The notes beneath the pieces were generated by a model. That model did not search any database, was not told the DNA's origin, and worked only from the letters and a program-made list of their open reading frames with translations. Below are positions 11,334-21,900 of a stretch of 64,000 nucleotides of DNA, in pieces. Origin of the DNA: Populus alba (taxonomy: Eukaryota; Streptophyta; Magnoliopsida; Malpighiales; Salicaceae); the NCBI RefSeq assembly GCF_005239225.2, contig NC_133301.1, positions 6,411,157-6,475,156 on the forward strand. Reading direction: 5' to 3'. The first letter of the stretch is position 1. Every line of letters starts with the position of its first letter. The position numbers and the translations under genes are program-made.

Positions 11334-12458
11334 GGTGATGTCTTCTATACTCTATCTTTCTACCTTAGGACATTGAGGATAATGTCTCGTTTTGGTTGGG
11401 GGGAGAGGATAGTAGTTGACATAAAAAAAAATAACTTACTAACTATTTTTGCTATTATTAAAACCATTTGACAAAATTGTTATTAGGATGGTAGAGTAAG
11501 GAGGAAATTTTATTGACTCTTGAGACGTATCTTAGTAAGTATCATCACCAAGATCCATCAGAATACTTCTTGAAATATTCAGGTTTACAAACTCTCACAT
11601 TGTTATCACTTGATCTTGCTCATATACTCATTTAACAAGTATTCTTAAACTTTATTTTCACACACACACTTTAACATATGATTGTGGGTTGCACATTGGA
11701 TTATTACATTATTTATGTTCTTTTGTTAAAGGTAACAACTAAGGGAAAGGGATAGTATATAATTTGCAAAAAAATTTTTTTTGATAATATTGATGTTAAT
11801 AAAAACATAGATAAGTTTGGTTTCGTAGCCTCCCTAACCTAAGCAATTAAGCCCGAAAGGGTGTTTTAACACCTAATGCCCTAAAGTCAACTGACTTGGG
11901 AGCTATTGGCCCAAAGCTTGTTACATGGGTTAAGGAGAAAAGCTTAAGGGAATCAAACATTGCACTATTTACGTAGCAGTATTTGCAACCTGAGTTACTA
12001 AGCTCGTGGGGATATCTCAACACCTAATGCCCTAAGACCAACTGGTTTGGGAGTCATTAGCCGAAAACTCGTTACATGGGTTAAAGATGCATTGTGTTTT
12101 AAGTTGTGTGTGTGTGTGTGTGTGTATAAAGGAAAAAAAAAAGAATAAAAAAAAGAACAGAAAAGGAAAAAATAATAATAATCTCAATCTAAGGATGTTA
12201 ACCTTATACATTAGAACATAATATTGTTTTCTTCCAACAAAAGCCCCATCATCTATGTTTTCATACATTGAGCACATAAAAATAAGGTTTATTAATATCT
12301 TGTTTAAGAAATATGAAGCAGGTATATAAGTTTAATGAAAGTTTGTTTATTTGGATAGATTAATGGAAATTGAATGATGAATGCCTTGCTTTGTGGAACT
12401 TGCAAATTATTTTTTTTATTTTAACGCTTTGATTACTAGGACTAGTAATAAGCTAGTT
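11334..12458 (+). mobile_element. Athila 3' non-coding region
   Basis: Between the solo LTR and the 3' LTR lies the non-coding tail usual in Athila elements, including ACATTGAGGATAATGTC (~11370) and a GGTTGGGGGGAG run. Two diverged direct repeats at ~11866-11940 and ~12022-12092 share AACACCTAATGCCCTAA and GTTACATGGGTTAA. A (TG)n run lies near 12104-12125. I see no env-like frame. Confidence 0.65.
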
Positions 12459-12465
12459 AGGGGGG
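12459..12465 (+). promoter_or_regulatory. Polypurine tract
   Basis: AGGGGGG lies directly before the 3' LTR start TGATTAG. This is the expected position of the plus-strand priming site. Confidence 0.75.
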
Positions 12466-14097
12466 TGATTAGAACTTAAAAGTGCAATTTTTTTATCAGG
12501 GTTTTATATCATCATTTTACACTTGAAGTACCAATAACTCCTTAACTAAAGCATGTTTTTATAGTAACATACCTAATAATATAAGATACCTTTAATTTAT
12601 GGTAAATGTTCATCTTAAATGCAGGTCTATCAGATAAATGAAAGGATTGATTGATGAGTTCAAGTTTTGAAATTGAAAGGACAAAGAGAGGGCCAAACTT
12701 AGAAAAGAGATGTTGGTGGAGTCCAAACTAGAACACTGTTCGGTAATTGGGTCATATCTCGAGTTCTAGAAGTCCAAATGATCTCAATTTTTTACACAGA
12801 TTCGGTAAGATATAGGCCTACAACTTTCATGGGAGTCCAAGATTTAAAAAGGTCGTTTTCAAGTCCAAATTATAGCAACAACGGAGAAGTTTGAATCTGT
12901 CCTACAGCCTAGACACTATTTAGTGTTCAACCCATATTCGAGTTCTAGAAGTCCAAATGACCTCAATTTTTTTTTTCTTGGAAAGCTAAGACAATTTTCT
13001 ATAACTTTCATAAGTAGAGGTGGATCCATTTCTGATGCTAGCAATGATGTTTTATTCAGACAATAAGATAAGGATTTTTACCAAGTGAAGAGTTGGCCAC
13101 CCACTCAACAATTAGTCATCAAATCAATAGTTCCAAATTTTGGCCTATAAAAGGAGGCATTTGCCATGCATTTAAGGGCTTGGTTGTTCAGATCAAGAAC
13201 TTGTTCTTGCTCTCTCTCTCTCTCTCTCTCTCTCTTGTAACTCTTAAGTTTTGCTTTCATTAATATCTTATTTATGCTTTTCATTTCCTTTCCTTTACTT
13301 AGTCAACTTGTATCTTATTTATGTTCTTGTTTTGTTTATTTATGTTTCTCTTCTTCATTATGTTTAGCTAAGTTCATTATGTCAAGGTGAAAAGGTTACA
13401 CTAATGGTGTAAGAATAAGTATATTGTAAACTCAACAAGGACCTTAATGTTTAATATTAATATATCATATCTTTTTATCTTACTAATTCTTAATACCTTG
13501 CTTGTTAAATGGTTAATCTAGATTTGTGTTGTATAACACTTTGTACAACAAATGATTGACACTCTCATAGCCCAACCGTAATACCTACACCTGTGCTATG
13601 AAAGGAACTTGATTTGTTGTTAACATAAGTTAGCATCATGAATTCCTGACTATATTTAAAAGTTTGGTGTTACTTAAATAAGATAATTAATATGATCATG
13701 TTAACAATTTATAATGAGCTATTAATGACAAATCATCCGACTGGAACCTCCTTTGTGTGTGGCTTTCAGTTGAGTAATAAGAGTTTATACTATACTTGTT
13801 TGAAATATCATTAGTGGATCCTCTAACCTTGACACTTGTTTTTATCATTGTTTAAGTATATCACATTGATCTTTCGTCTCAAAATTTTCATCAACTTCTC
13901 TCTCTTCTTCTTTACTACTAGTATTATTATTACTATTACTATTACTATTATTGTTATTGTTGTTTTTGTTGTTGTTGTATTGTTATTTATAATTTATATA
14001 ATTAACCTCCCTATGGTTCGACCCTAATCTTGCTGGGTTATTTATTACTTTGACACTTCTACACTTGGGAGAAGACATCAATCTTTTGGTCGTGTCA
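12466..14097 (+). mobile_element. Athila-type 3' LTR
   Basis: Begins TGATTAGAAC right after the polypurine tract and ends CGTGTCA: 1632 bp with TG...CA ends. It contains the TATA box near 13146, a (TC)n run at ~13206-13236 and an ATT-rich tract near 13920-13980. It is the only full-length LTR of this family here and serves as reference for the truncated 5' LTR, the outer solo LTR and the fragments at 29403, 35680 and 40944. Confidence 0.9.
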
Positions 14098-14193
14098 ATT
14101 ATAAAACATACTTTAGTTAAGGAGTTATTGATACTTCAAGTGCAAATTGATAATATAAAACCTTGATAAAAATAAATTTTTAAGTACTAATCA
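14098..14193 (-). mobile_element. Outer Athila-family solo LTR, right part (inverted)
   Basis: The reverse complement of the first ~96 bp of the LTR, ending CTAATCA (complement of TGATTAG). It completes the minus-strand solo LTR begun at 3379 and is followed by ATTGT, nearly the GTTGT found before 3379. Confidence 0.8.
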
Positions 14194-15180
14194 ATTGTAT
14201 TGATGATGATGAATTTGGTTGAGATCCATGATGATTGGATCAGGTTGTAAAATGATATAGGAAGTGTAAATCTTGTATCGTGAATAACTTGGGATCTCTT
14301 GGTATAAGGAAGACCCCGCTGAAATTTCAATAGAAATTTTGGTGGATTTAAAAAAAAATCATGAAATTTCAAGTTACCTTTTGTGTGTTGTTCTATAAAT
14401 TGGGACTATTACAATAAATAATACAACTCATTCACTCATAATATAAAGATAAAAAAAAAAAACTACAAGAAATTTTATCTGAAGTATTATTTATAATGAC
14501 ATGATAACTAAAATTCTAAGTTTATCATGAAATAAACTTAATGATAATTGAGGATATTTCCCCGTTTTAGACCAAGTTCTTGATCTAGAAAATCAAGGTT
14601 TGTTTATCGTCACAAATCCGTCATAGTAGGTTGATAGAAATATTATCAAATCATAGCAAACAAAGAGAAAAAAACAATGCAGTTTACCTCAAATAAGACG
14701 AACTAGAAATGTTAATACCTTTTTTTTATGCAATCAACCACTTACCTAAAATTTAAAAGACAAATTAGAATTTATAGTAATTATAATATTATATTGCGGT
14801 TTTTTAAACCAGCCAAAGACCACCCAAAACACCATTTAGAAAATATTGTCGTGATCTTGTGCACATGTGAGAAGAGTACAATAAGAATAGATAAAGTAAA
14901 CTCAAAACATATCAACTGAAATTTGGACAAAAAAAATCCAGAATAACCAAAAACTGAGCAAGATAAAATTTATTTAGCTTTGTTTTATTTTTTTTAAATG
15001 ATAATTAGGTTTATCAGCCATTCTTGCAAAAACATGATTTAATTGACAACTTTGTTTCCATTGAGTTTTATTTCCGTAAAGAAAAGCGATGATGGCTTTG
15101 CACAAATAAACAAACGAGAAAAAGCAAAGGAGGAAAAGCAAGTACACAGATGACGTACGTTCATATGATAAAACCAATTC
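14194..15180. other. AT-rich intergenic DNA
   Basis: Short frames only, none resembling a protein. No repeat or RNA gene recognised. Confidence 0.6.
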
Positions 15181-15181
15181 A

Positions 15182-15187
15182 TTTATT
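15182..15187 (-). terminator. Possible poly(A) signal of the ALP1-like gene
   Basis: AATAAA on the minus strand (a tandem AATAAATAAA), about 145 bp after the stop codon. A run of ~19 T on the coding strand lies between the two (15280-15298). Confidence 0.45.
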
Positions 15188-15330
15188 TATTTACTGAGGA
15201 CGGGCAGATAAATATTTTACACGAACCCATCAAAAAAAGAAAAAATAGACCAACAAGATAAGCAAAGTCGTAATACGACAAAAAAAAAAAAAAAAAAAGC
15301 ACTTGCGAAACCATGATGGAATTCAGGTCG

Positions 15331-16902
15331 CTAAAGAAAGGAAGTGCCAGCAAGTCCATGATGCAAGAGATTGTGAGCAATGTGATCCCTGGCCTGTATT
15401 GCACCAGCAGATCTAAAACTATTCTCAGGGATCATATCATCATCGAAAAGATCAAACTTCAGCTCTGGACGCATCTCTTCATTTCTCATCTCACAGATGT
15501 TATGCAGCACACAACAAGCTCCGAGGACCACTGGCAAGTCCTGGAGCTTAACTTCAGTTCTCTTCTGCAAGCATGACCACCTCCCTTTCAGTCTAGCAAA
15601 TGCCTCTTTAGAAACCCTTTGAATCTCCCCAATCTTCTCATTGAAAGCGTGCTGTGTCCAAGTCAAGTTTTGGTGCGTGTAAGGCACCAGAACCCAATCC
15701 ATTAAAGGGTGCCCAGAATTCCCAACAATCCAAACATTCTTCAAAGCCCCTCTATTAGCCCTCTTAAACAAAGCAGACTCCTCTAACACTCTATCATCAG
15801 GCATTGAACCAGGGTAACCAATGCAAACATCAGTGAACACACCTTTAGGGCTCACAACTCCCTGCACTGTCATTGAATAAGATGTCTTCTGATTCCTCTC
15901 AGTATGCCTCTTGTTGTAATAAGCTGCCACATTAATTTTGGGAGCAATTATTGGCACATGAGTGGTGTACATTGATCCACCAACATTGGGTATCCCTGAC
16001 ATTGATTCAAACTCTCCCTTGATCATCTTCAATTTATCCTCATTGGGCCATTGAAGGAATTTAGGCATTAAAACGTTCCTTATGGCGGAACAAACTTCAA
16101 GAACCAGCTTATGACAAGTAGAGATCCCCAATCCAAACCGCTTTGACACAAGCCTCAAAGGTTCACCTGTAGCAAGCCTCCAGATACAAACAGCAACGCG
16201 TTGGCGAACAGGAATGGCATCGCGCAACATTGTGTTTTTCTTGGTCACAACAGAATTCAACTCCACGCAAATCATATCAAACGTGGCCTTGCTCATCCGA
16301 AACGCTTTCCGGAACTCCTCCTCCGGAAAATCCGGGTGGTTACACTTCTCCCACCAATCTTTTGACCTGTCCTTCACCCATAAACGCCGCTGATGGCCTG
16401 ACCCTCCTCCGGACCCACTTTGCTCACTTGAAGCTTGAGCAGTTTCAGTAACGGCAACGGCAACAGCCGCAGCCGTCAACGAAGCACAACGGCCATGGCG
16501 TTTAGTTCCTGAACCATCCATTTCGTCTAAATCAGAAAAATGGGTCTGAAGATGGGAGTGATAGTCATTCATTGCTTCAAGTTTTCGCTTATGATTCCAA
16601 TCGAAAGTCGCCTTATCGTGTTGAGACTCGATAACCCACTGCTGGTGTTCTTGTTTTTCCTCCTCATCCAATAAAATAAGAGAAGTGAGTATATCGCTCA
16701 TTAATGAATTATTATTACTCTTGGCTTTCCTCAATCCTCCTAGCTTATCTTCATCGTCTTCACCATCCTTTCTTCGCCTCTTTAAATTAGCGTTGATGTT
16801 GTCGTTGCTAGTCAAGCTGTTGTTATCCATATCCTGGAAAAGACTACTGTATAAATGTGAAATCTCTTCTTGATTAAGAAATGGGAAAGGAGAGATTTCC
16901 AT
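15331..16902 (-). CDS. ALP1/HARBI1-like nuclease-fold protein (domesticated transposase)
   Basis: A single 523-codon frame without introns, starting MEISPFPFLNQ. Residues 1-170 are low-complexity, with a basic stretch KRRRK at 41-45 (possible nuclear signal), an acidic patch, an alanine/valine run at 144-151 and SGSGGGSG near 162-169. Residues ~175-300 form the helix-turn-helix part (FGLGISTCHKLVLEV at 256-270). The Harbinger DDE domain spans ~305-470. The first catalytic site reads GSMYTTH (309-315), with Tyr312 where transposases have Asp (GxxDGTH). The second keeps PGSMPDD (364-370) and the third keeps Glu433 (VSKEAFARLK). Loss of the first Asp suggests it does not cut DNA but works as a regulator, as reported for Arabidopsis ALP1 with Polycomb complexes. 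Sequence and gene structure resemble the intact intronless Arabidopsis paralogues AT5G12010/AT4G29780, as I recall them. This is the one clear working gene in the window. Confidence 0.92.
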   Translation of the reverse strand: MEISPFPFLNQEEISHLYSSLFQDMDNNSLTSNDNINANLKRRRKDGEDDEDKLGGLRKAKSNNNSLMSDILTSLILLDEEEKQEHQQWVIESQHDKATFDWNHKRKLEAMNDYHSHLQTHFSDLDEMDGSGTKRHGRCASLTAAAVAVAVTETAQASSEQSGSGGGSGHQRRLWVKDRSKDWWEKCNHPDFPEEEFRKAFRMSKATFDMICVELNSVVTKKNTMLRDAIPVRQRVAVCIWRLATGEPLRLVSKRFGLGISTCHKLVLEVCSAIRNVLMPKFLQWPNEDKLKMIKGEFESMSGIPNVGGSMYTTHVPIIAPKINVAAYYNKRHTERNQKTSYSMTVQGVVSPKGVFTDVCIGYPGSMPDDRVLEESALFKRANRGALKNVWIVGNSGHPLMDWVLVPYTHQNLTWTQHAFNEKIGEIQRVSKEAFARLKGRWSCLQKRTEVKLQDLPVVLGACCVLHNICEMRNEEMRPELKFDLFDDDMIPENSFRSAGAIQARDHIAHNLLHHGLAGTSFL

Positions 16903-16907
16903 AACAA

Positions 16908-16931
16908 GTAGTACAGTACAGTACAGTACAG
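16908..16931 (-). repeat. (GTACA)n microsatellite in the 5' UTR
   Basis: Four to five AGTAC units just upstream of the start codon of the ALP1-like gene. Each GTAC is palindromic, and GTAC is the core bound by SPL-type (SBP-box) factors. A role is only a guess. Confidence 0.7.
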
Positions 16932-17042
16932 AGAGATTTGAATGCGAGAAGAAAAAACTTTAAGTGTTTGATAAAATGCTTCACTGAGAGAAAAGTAAAC
17001 TCATGTGTTGATTTCATATTGAATTAGAGCAAAGGATTATAA

Positions 17043-17050
17043 TTTATATA
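17043..17050 (-). promoter_or_regulatory. TATA box of the ALP1-like gene
   Basis: TATATAAA on the minus strand, about 140 bp before the ATG. This implies a 5' UTR near 110 nt that includes the GTACA repeat. Confidence 0.6.
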
Positions 17051-17059
17051 TACGTAGCA

Positions 17060-18937
17060 GAGGGTGGACGGTGAGCGTGTATGCGAGTGTGAACGCGATG
17101 GAGGGATGCTTTTGACGGTGACTTGACTTTTGGAGTTATTTGATGTTGTTGATTATGTTTTTACGCGGTTGGAGGGCAGGGCATGATGACAGGGCGTGTT
17201 TTTTTGTGTGCGATGGTAGATTTAGAATTTTCTTGGATTCTAAAGAATAAGCAAACAAAACGTTGGGAAATAAGATGGTTTGTGGAAGTTTCATATGTGA
17301 TGTGAGGGAAGCCAGAGCGAAAGAGGTGTTAAGTCTTAAGTAATGAGTGTACTGTAGTGTAGCCTGACACCGCTCTTTCTTTCTTTCTTCAAAATATGCT
17401 TAACATTTAACAACTTTAAAATATCTTGGAAGTTCCATTCTATCCAATTTCATTTTCTTTCCTTTTATTATTTTGACTTCTGAAAGTAATTCTATTTTAA
17501 CAAGTTTTGTTAATTTTATCTAGAATCTATAATTTATCCAAAATTGATAAATATAATTTATTTAACTTTTATATTATGAAAACAACCTTAAAAAACTTCC
17601 TTTTTTTTATTTCCATGAAAATAATAATAAAAAAAAACATAAGGAAAATTATTCTGACCCTCCAATAGTTTAGATATTTTTTTTTAACTTTGCTTTTATT
17701 CTTTTAAAAATCATAATTTTTATCCTATATTTTATAATTTGATAACATTTTACATGCTTGTTAAAAAATCAACAAAAAAATCAAATTATTTACAAGTTTC
17801 CTGTTATATTTCAATTAATAACTAAAGAATTCTTATAATGTTAAAATTATAAATTTATCATATAGTTGAATTCACTAATTCTTGGATTCTTTAGTTTTAT
17901 AATTCACTAATTCAAGATTTCTTGATTCATAATATCTTTGTAGTTCCTAAAGCGAGAGATATTACAAACAAAAAAAAATCTAAAAAACAAGCCATAAAAA
18001 TCCACCAAGCGAAGAACATAAGCCTTCCTTCACCAATTACTTCCTTTTCAGTCCACCACTAACACCTGAAAGTTTTTCGGCTTCTATTCATCAACAATAC
18101 TGAAAATAAAAAACACCAAGAACAATATTGTCTCCTTTTAATCATTCGCCACACGCACCTTAATCTCCTTCTTCAATCAAGCAAACACAACCATTCTTCC
18201 ACTCGAAACCAATCTTCTTCCTCAATCTATAGCCATCATCTTCATCAAACAACATTAGCCTATTTTTTAATTCTTCCCATCACAATCACCATACTCAACC
18301 TCAATCCTCATCACAACAAGACTCATGCCCATTGTCTAGATGAGAGATAACTTCACACACAAAAATTCTCTAATTTTTTCAAGTTTTCTCTTCCCCATAC
18401 TACATTGTAACCAATTTCATTTTCATCACCCTTTAAACTGCAACCATAATTTCCATCTCACAACCTAACTTCTCAAAGCCGAACGACTAAAACACCCTTC
18501 TACTCTTTTTTTTTTTCCTCCTTAATCAACCACCATTCTAGCCGCCACTGCAGCCTCTTTGTCCATAAACAACCACAACAGAAACTTAGCCACCTATAAA
18601 TTCATATTATTAGCCGCCATTGTAACAATTTCAACCACCTACAAATTCACATCACCATTTTCTCTCTCTCATGACCTTTCTTTCTCTTAAACAAACAAAT
18701 CTAGGCTTCCTTTCAACAAAAGAGAGTTTCTTTTTTGTTCCAAACTAAGAGAGAATAAGTCATAAGGTAATGAGAAAAAAGGATTAGGCTTTTGGTTTTT
18801 CTAATAAAAGTTATGTGGGTGTTTATATTGATCATTTTGATTGATTTGGATATTTTGTTGACCAATAATGTTTTCTATAATTTTCAAAACAATTGAGGCA
18901 AAATGTAAATTACAATACATTATAAGATGTTAAACTA
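17060..18937. other. Intergenic region upstream of the ALP1-like gene
   Basis: 17060-17380 is probably promoter. 17400-17950 is very AT-rich. About 17950-18720 is poor in G on the plus strand and rich in A, C and T (many CAACCACC and TTCTTC runs), a strong strand bias I cannot explain. No coding frame or known element recognised. Confidence 0.5.
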
Positions 18938-21900
18938 CCAGCTCAAAAGGTCCATAAGTTTAAATCCGACCGTTGGATCGCGCTTAAATTTTTTGAGGAG
19001 TTTCTATAGGCTGTTTTCCATGGAGTGCCTTGGAATTGTTACGCCACGTTGACGATGTCCTGTTGGGCGATACCACCAACACGACCCGAGAACCGGCTCA
19101 AAAGTTCCATAACTTTAGATCCAATCGTTGGATCGCGCTCAAATTTTTTGAGGTGTTTCCATAGGTTGTTTTCCATGAAGTAGCCTAGAATCGCTACTCC
19201 ACAACGACAACGATCGATCAGGCGTTGCCATCGACATAACTCGATTATCAGCTCAAAAGGTCTATAACTTTAGATCCGACCGTTTGATCGCGCTCAAATT
19301 TACGAGTTTCTGTAGGCTTTTTTCCATGGAGTAGAGTGGAATCGCTACTTAATGACGACGACTTCTGGTTGGGCCCTACCACCGCCACAAATAGAGTACC
19401 AGCTCAAAAGGTCCATTACTTTAGATTAGACCGTTGGATCGTGCTTAAATTTTTTGATGAGTTTCTGTAGGCTGTTTTCCATGGACTAGCTTGGAATCGC
19501 TACTCCACGACGACAATGTCCAATCAGGCGATACCACCAACACGACTCGAGTACCGGCTCAAAAGGTCCATAACTTTAGATCCAATCGTTCGATCGCGCT
19601 CAAATTTACGACTTTCCATAGGTTGATTTACATGGAGTAGCATGGAATCACTACTTAACGACGACGACGTCCGGTCGGGCGATACCACCGACACGACCCG
19701 AGTACCGGCTTAAAAGGTCCATAACTTTAGATCCGACCATTGGATCATGCTCAAATTTTTTGACGAGTTTCCACAAGCTTTTTTCCATGGAGTAGACCGG
19801 ATCGCTACGCCATGCCAACGACGTCTAGTCAGGCCCTACAACTGCCATGACCAGAGTACCGACTCGTAAGGTCTATAACTTTAGATCTAGTAGTTGGATG
19901 ACGCTTAAATTTTTTGAGGAGTTTCTTTTGGCTATTTTCCATGAATTAGCATGGAATTGCTACTCCACGGCGACGACATCCGGTCGGGCGATACCACCGA
20001 CACGACCCAAGTACCTGCTCAAAAGGTCCATAACTTTAGATCCGACCGTTGGATCACGTTCAAATTTTTTGAGGTGTTTCTATAGGTTGTTTTTCATGGA
20101 GTAGAATGGAATCGCTACGCCATGCCAACGAAGTCCGATCGGGCCCTACCACCACCACAACCAGAGTACCAGCTCAAAAGGTCCATGACTTTAGATCCGA
20201 CGTTGTTGGATCGCGCTAAATTTTTTGAGGAGTGTCCGTAGGTTGTTTTCCATAGAGTAGCCTGGAATCGCTACTCCATGACGACGACGTCCGTTCAAGC
20301 GATACCACCGACACGACCAAAGTAACGGCTAAAAAGGTCCCTAACTTTAGATACGACCATTCGATCGTGCATAAATTGTTTGAGGAGTTTCCGTTGGCTG
20401 TTTCCACGGAGTAGCCTGGAATCGCTACGCCATGCCAACAATGTACGTTGTGGCCATACCACCATCACGACCCGAGTACCGGATCAAAAGGTCCATAACT
20501 TTAGATCCGACCGTTAGATCGCACTTAAATTTTTGCACGAGCTTCTGTAGGATGTTTTCCATTTAGTAGAATGGAATCGCAACACCACGCCGACAATTTC
20601 CGGTCAGGACCTACCACCGCCACGACCATAGTAGCTGCTTGAAAGGTCCATAACTTTAGATCCGACCGTTGGATCGCGCTCAAGAATTTTCACCAGTTTC
20701 CTTAGGTTGTTTTCCAATGAGTACAGTGGAATTGTTACGCCACTCTGACGACGTCTGGTCCGGCCCTACCACTGCCTCGACCAGAGTTCCAGATCAAAAG
20801 GTCCATAACTTTAGATCTGACCGTTGGCTCGCGCTCTAATGTTTTCACGAGTTTTCAAAGGATGTTTTCCATTGAGTGGAGTGGAATCGAAACGTCATGT
20901 TGATGACCTCTTGTCCGGCCCTACCACCACCGCGACCAGAGTACTCGTTCCAAAGGTCCTTAACTTTAAATCTGACCATTCGATTGCGCTCAAATTTTTG
21001 GAGGAGTTTTCGCAGGCTGTTTTCCATGGAGTAGCGCGGAATCGCTACTCCACAACAACGATGTTTGGTCGGGTGATACCACCGACACAACTTGAGTACT
21101 GGCTCCAAAGTTCAAGAACTATAGATCCAATCATTGGATTGCGCTCAAATTGTTTCACGAGTTTCCAATGAGTAGAGTGGAATCGCTACGATATGTCGAT
21201 GATGTCTGGTCCGACCGTACCACTACCTCGACTATAGTTCCGGCTCGAAAGGTCCATAACTTCAGATTCGACCGTTGTATTGCGCTCAAATGTTTTCATG
21301 AGTTTCCGTAGGCTGTTTCCCAACGAGTACAGTGGAATTGCTACGCCATGCCAATGACGTCTCGTCTGACCCTAACATCGCCACAACCAGAGTACCGTCT
21401 CGAATGTTTCAAGACTTTAGATCCGATCGTTGGATCACTCTTAAATTTTCTAAGGAGTTTTCGTTGCTTGTTTTCCATTGAGTACTGTGGAATCCTTACT
21501 CCACGACAACGACGTCCGGTCAGGCTCAAAAGGTCCATAACTTTAGTTTCGACCGTTGGATCGCGCTTAAATTTTCTGAGGAGTTTTCGAAGGCTGTTTT
21601 TCATGGAGTAGCGTTGAATTGAAAATCCACGACGACGAGGCCCTCTCAGGCGATACCACCGACATGACCTGAGTAACGGCTCATAAGGTCCATAACTTTA
21701 GATCTAACCGTTGGATCGTGCTAAAATTTTTTCACGAGCTTCTGTAGGCTGTTTTCCATAAAGTAGCATGAAATCTCTTCCCCAACGCCGAGGACGTTCG
21801 GTCAGGCCCAACCACCGACATGACCAGAGTACCGGGTCGAAAGGTCCATAACTTTAGATCTGACCTTTGGATCGCGCTCAAATTTTCTGAGTTTTTTAAG

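Noticed and set aside
11334..12458. An env-like gene in the Athila element
   Set aside because: No frame of useful length or membrane-type composition lies between the LOG-like copy and the 3' LTR.
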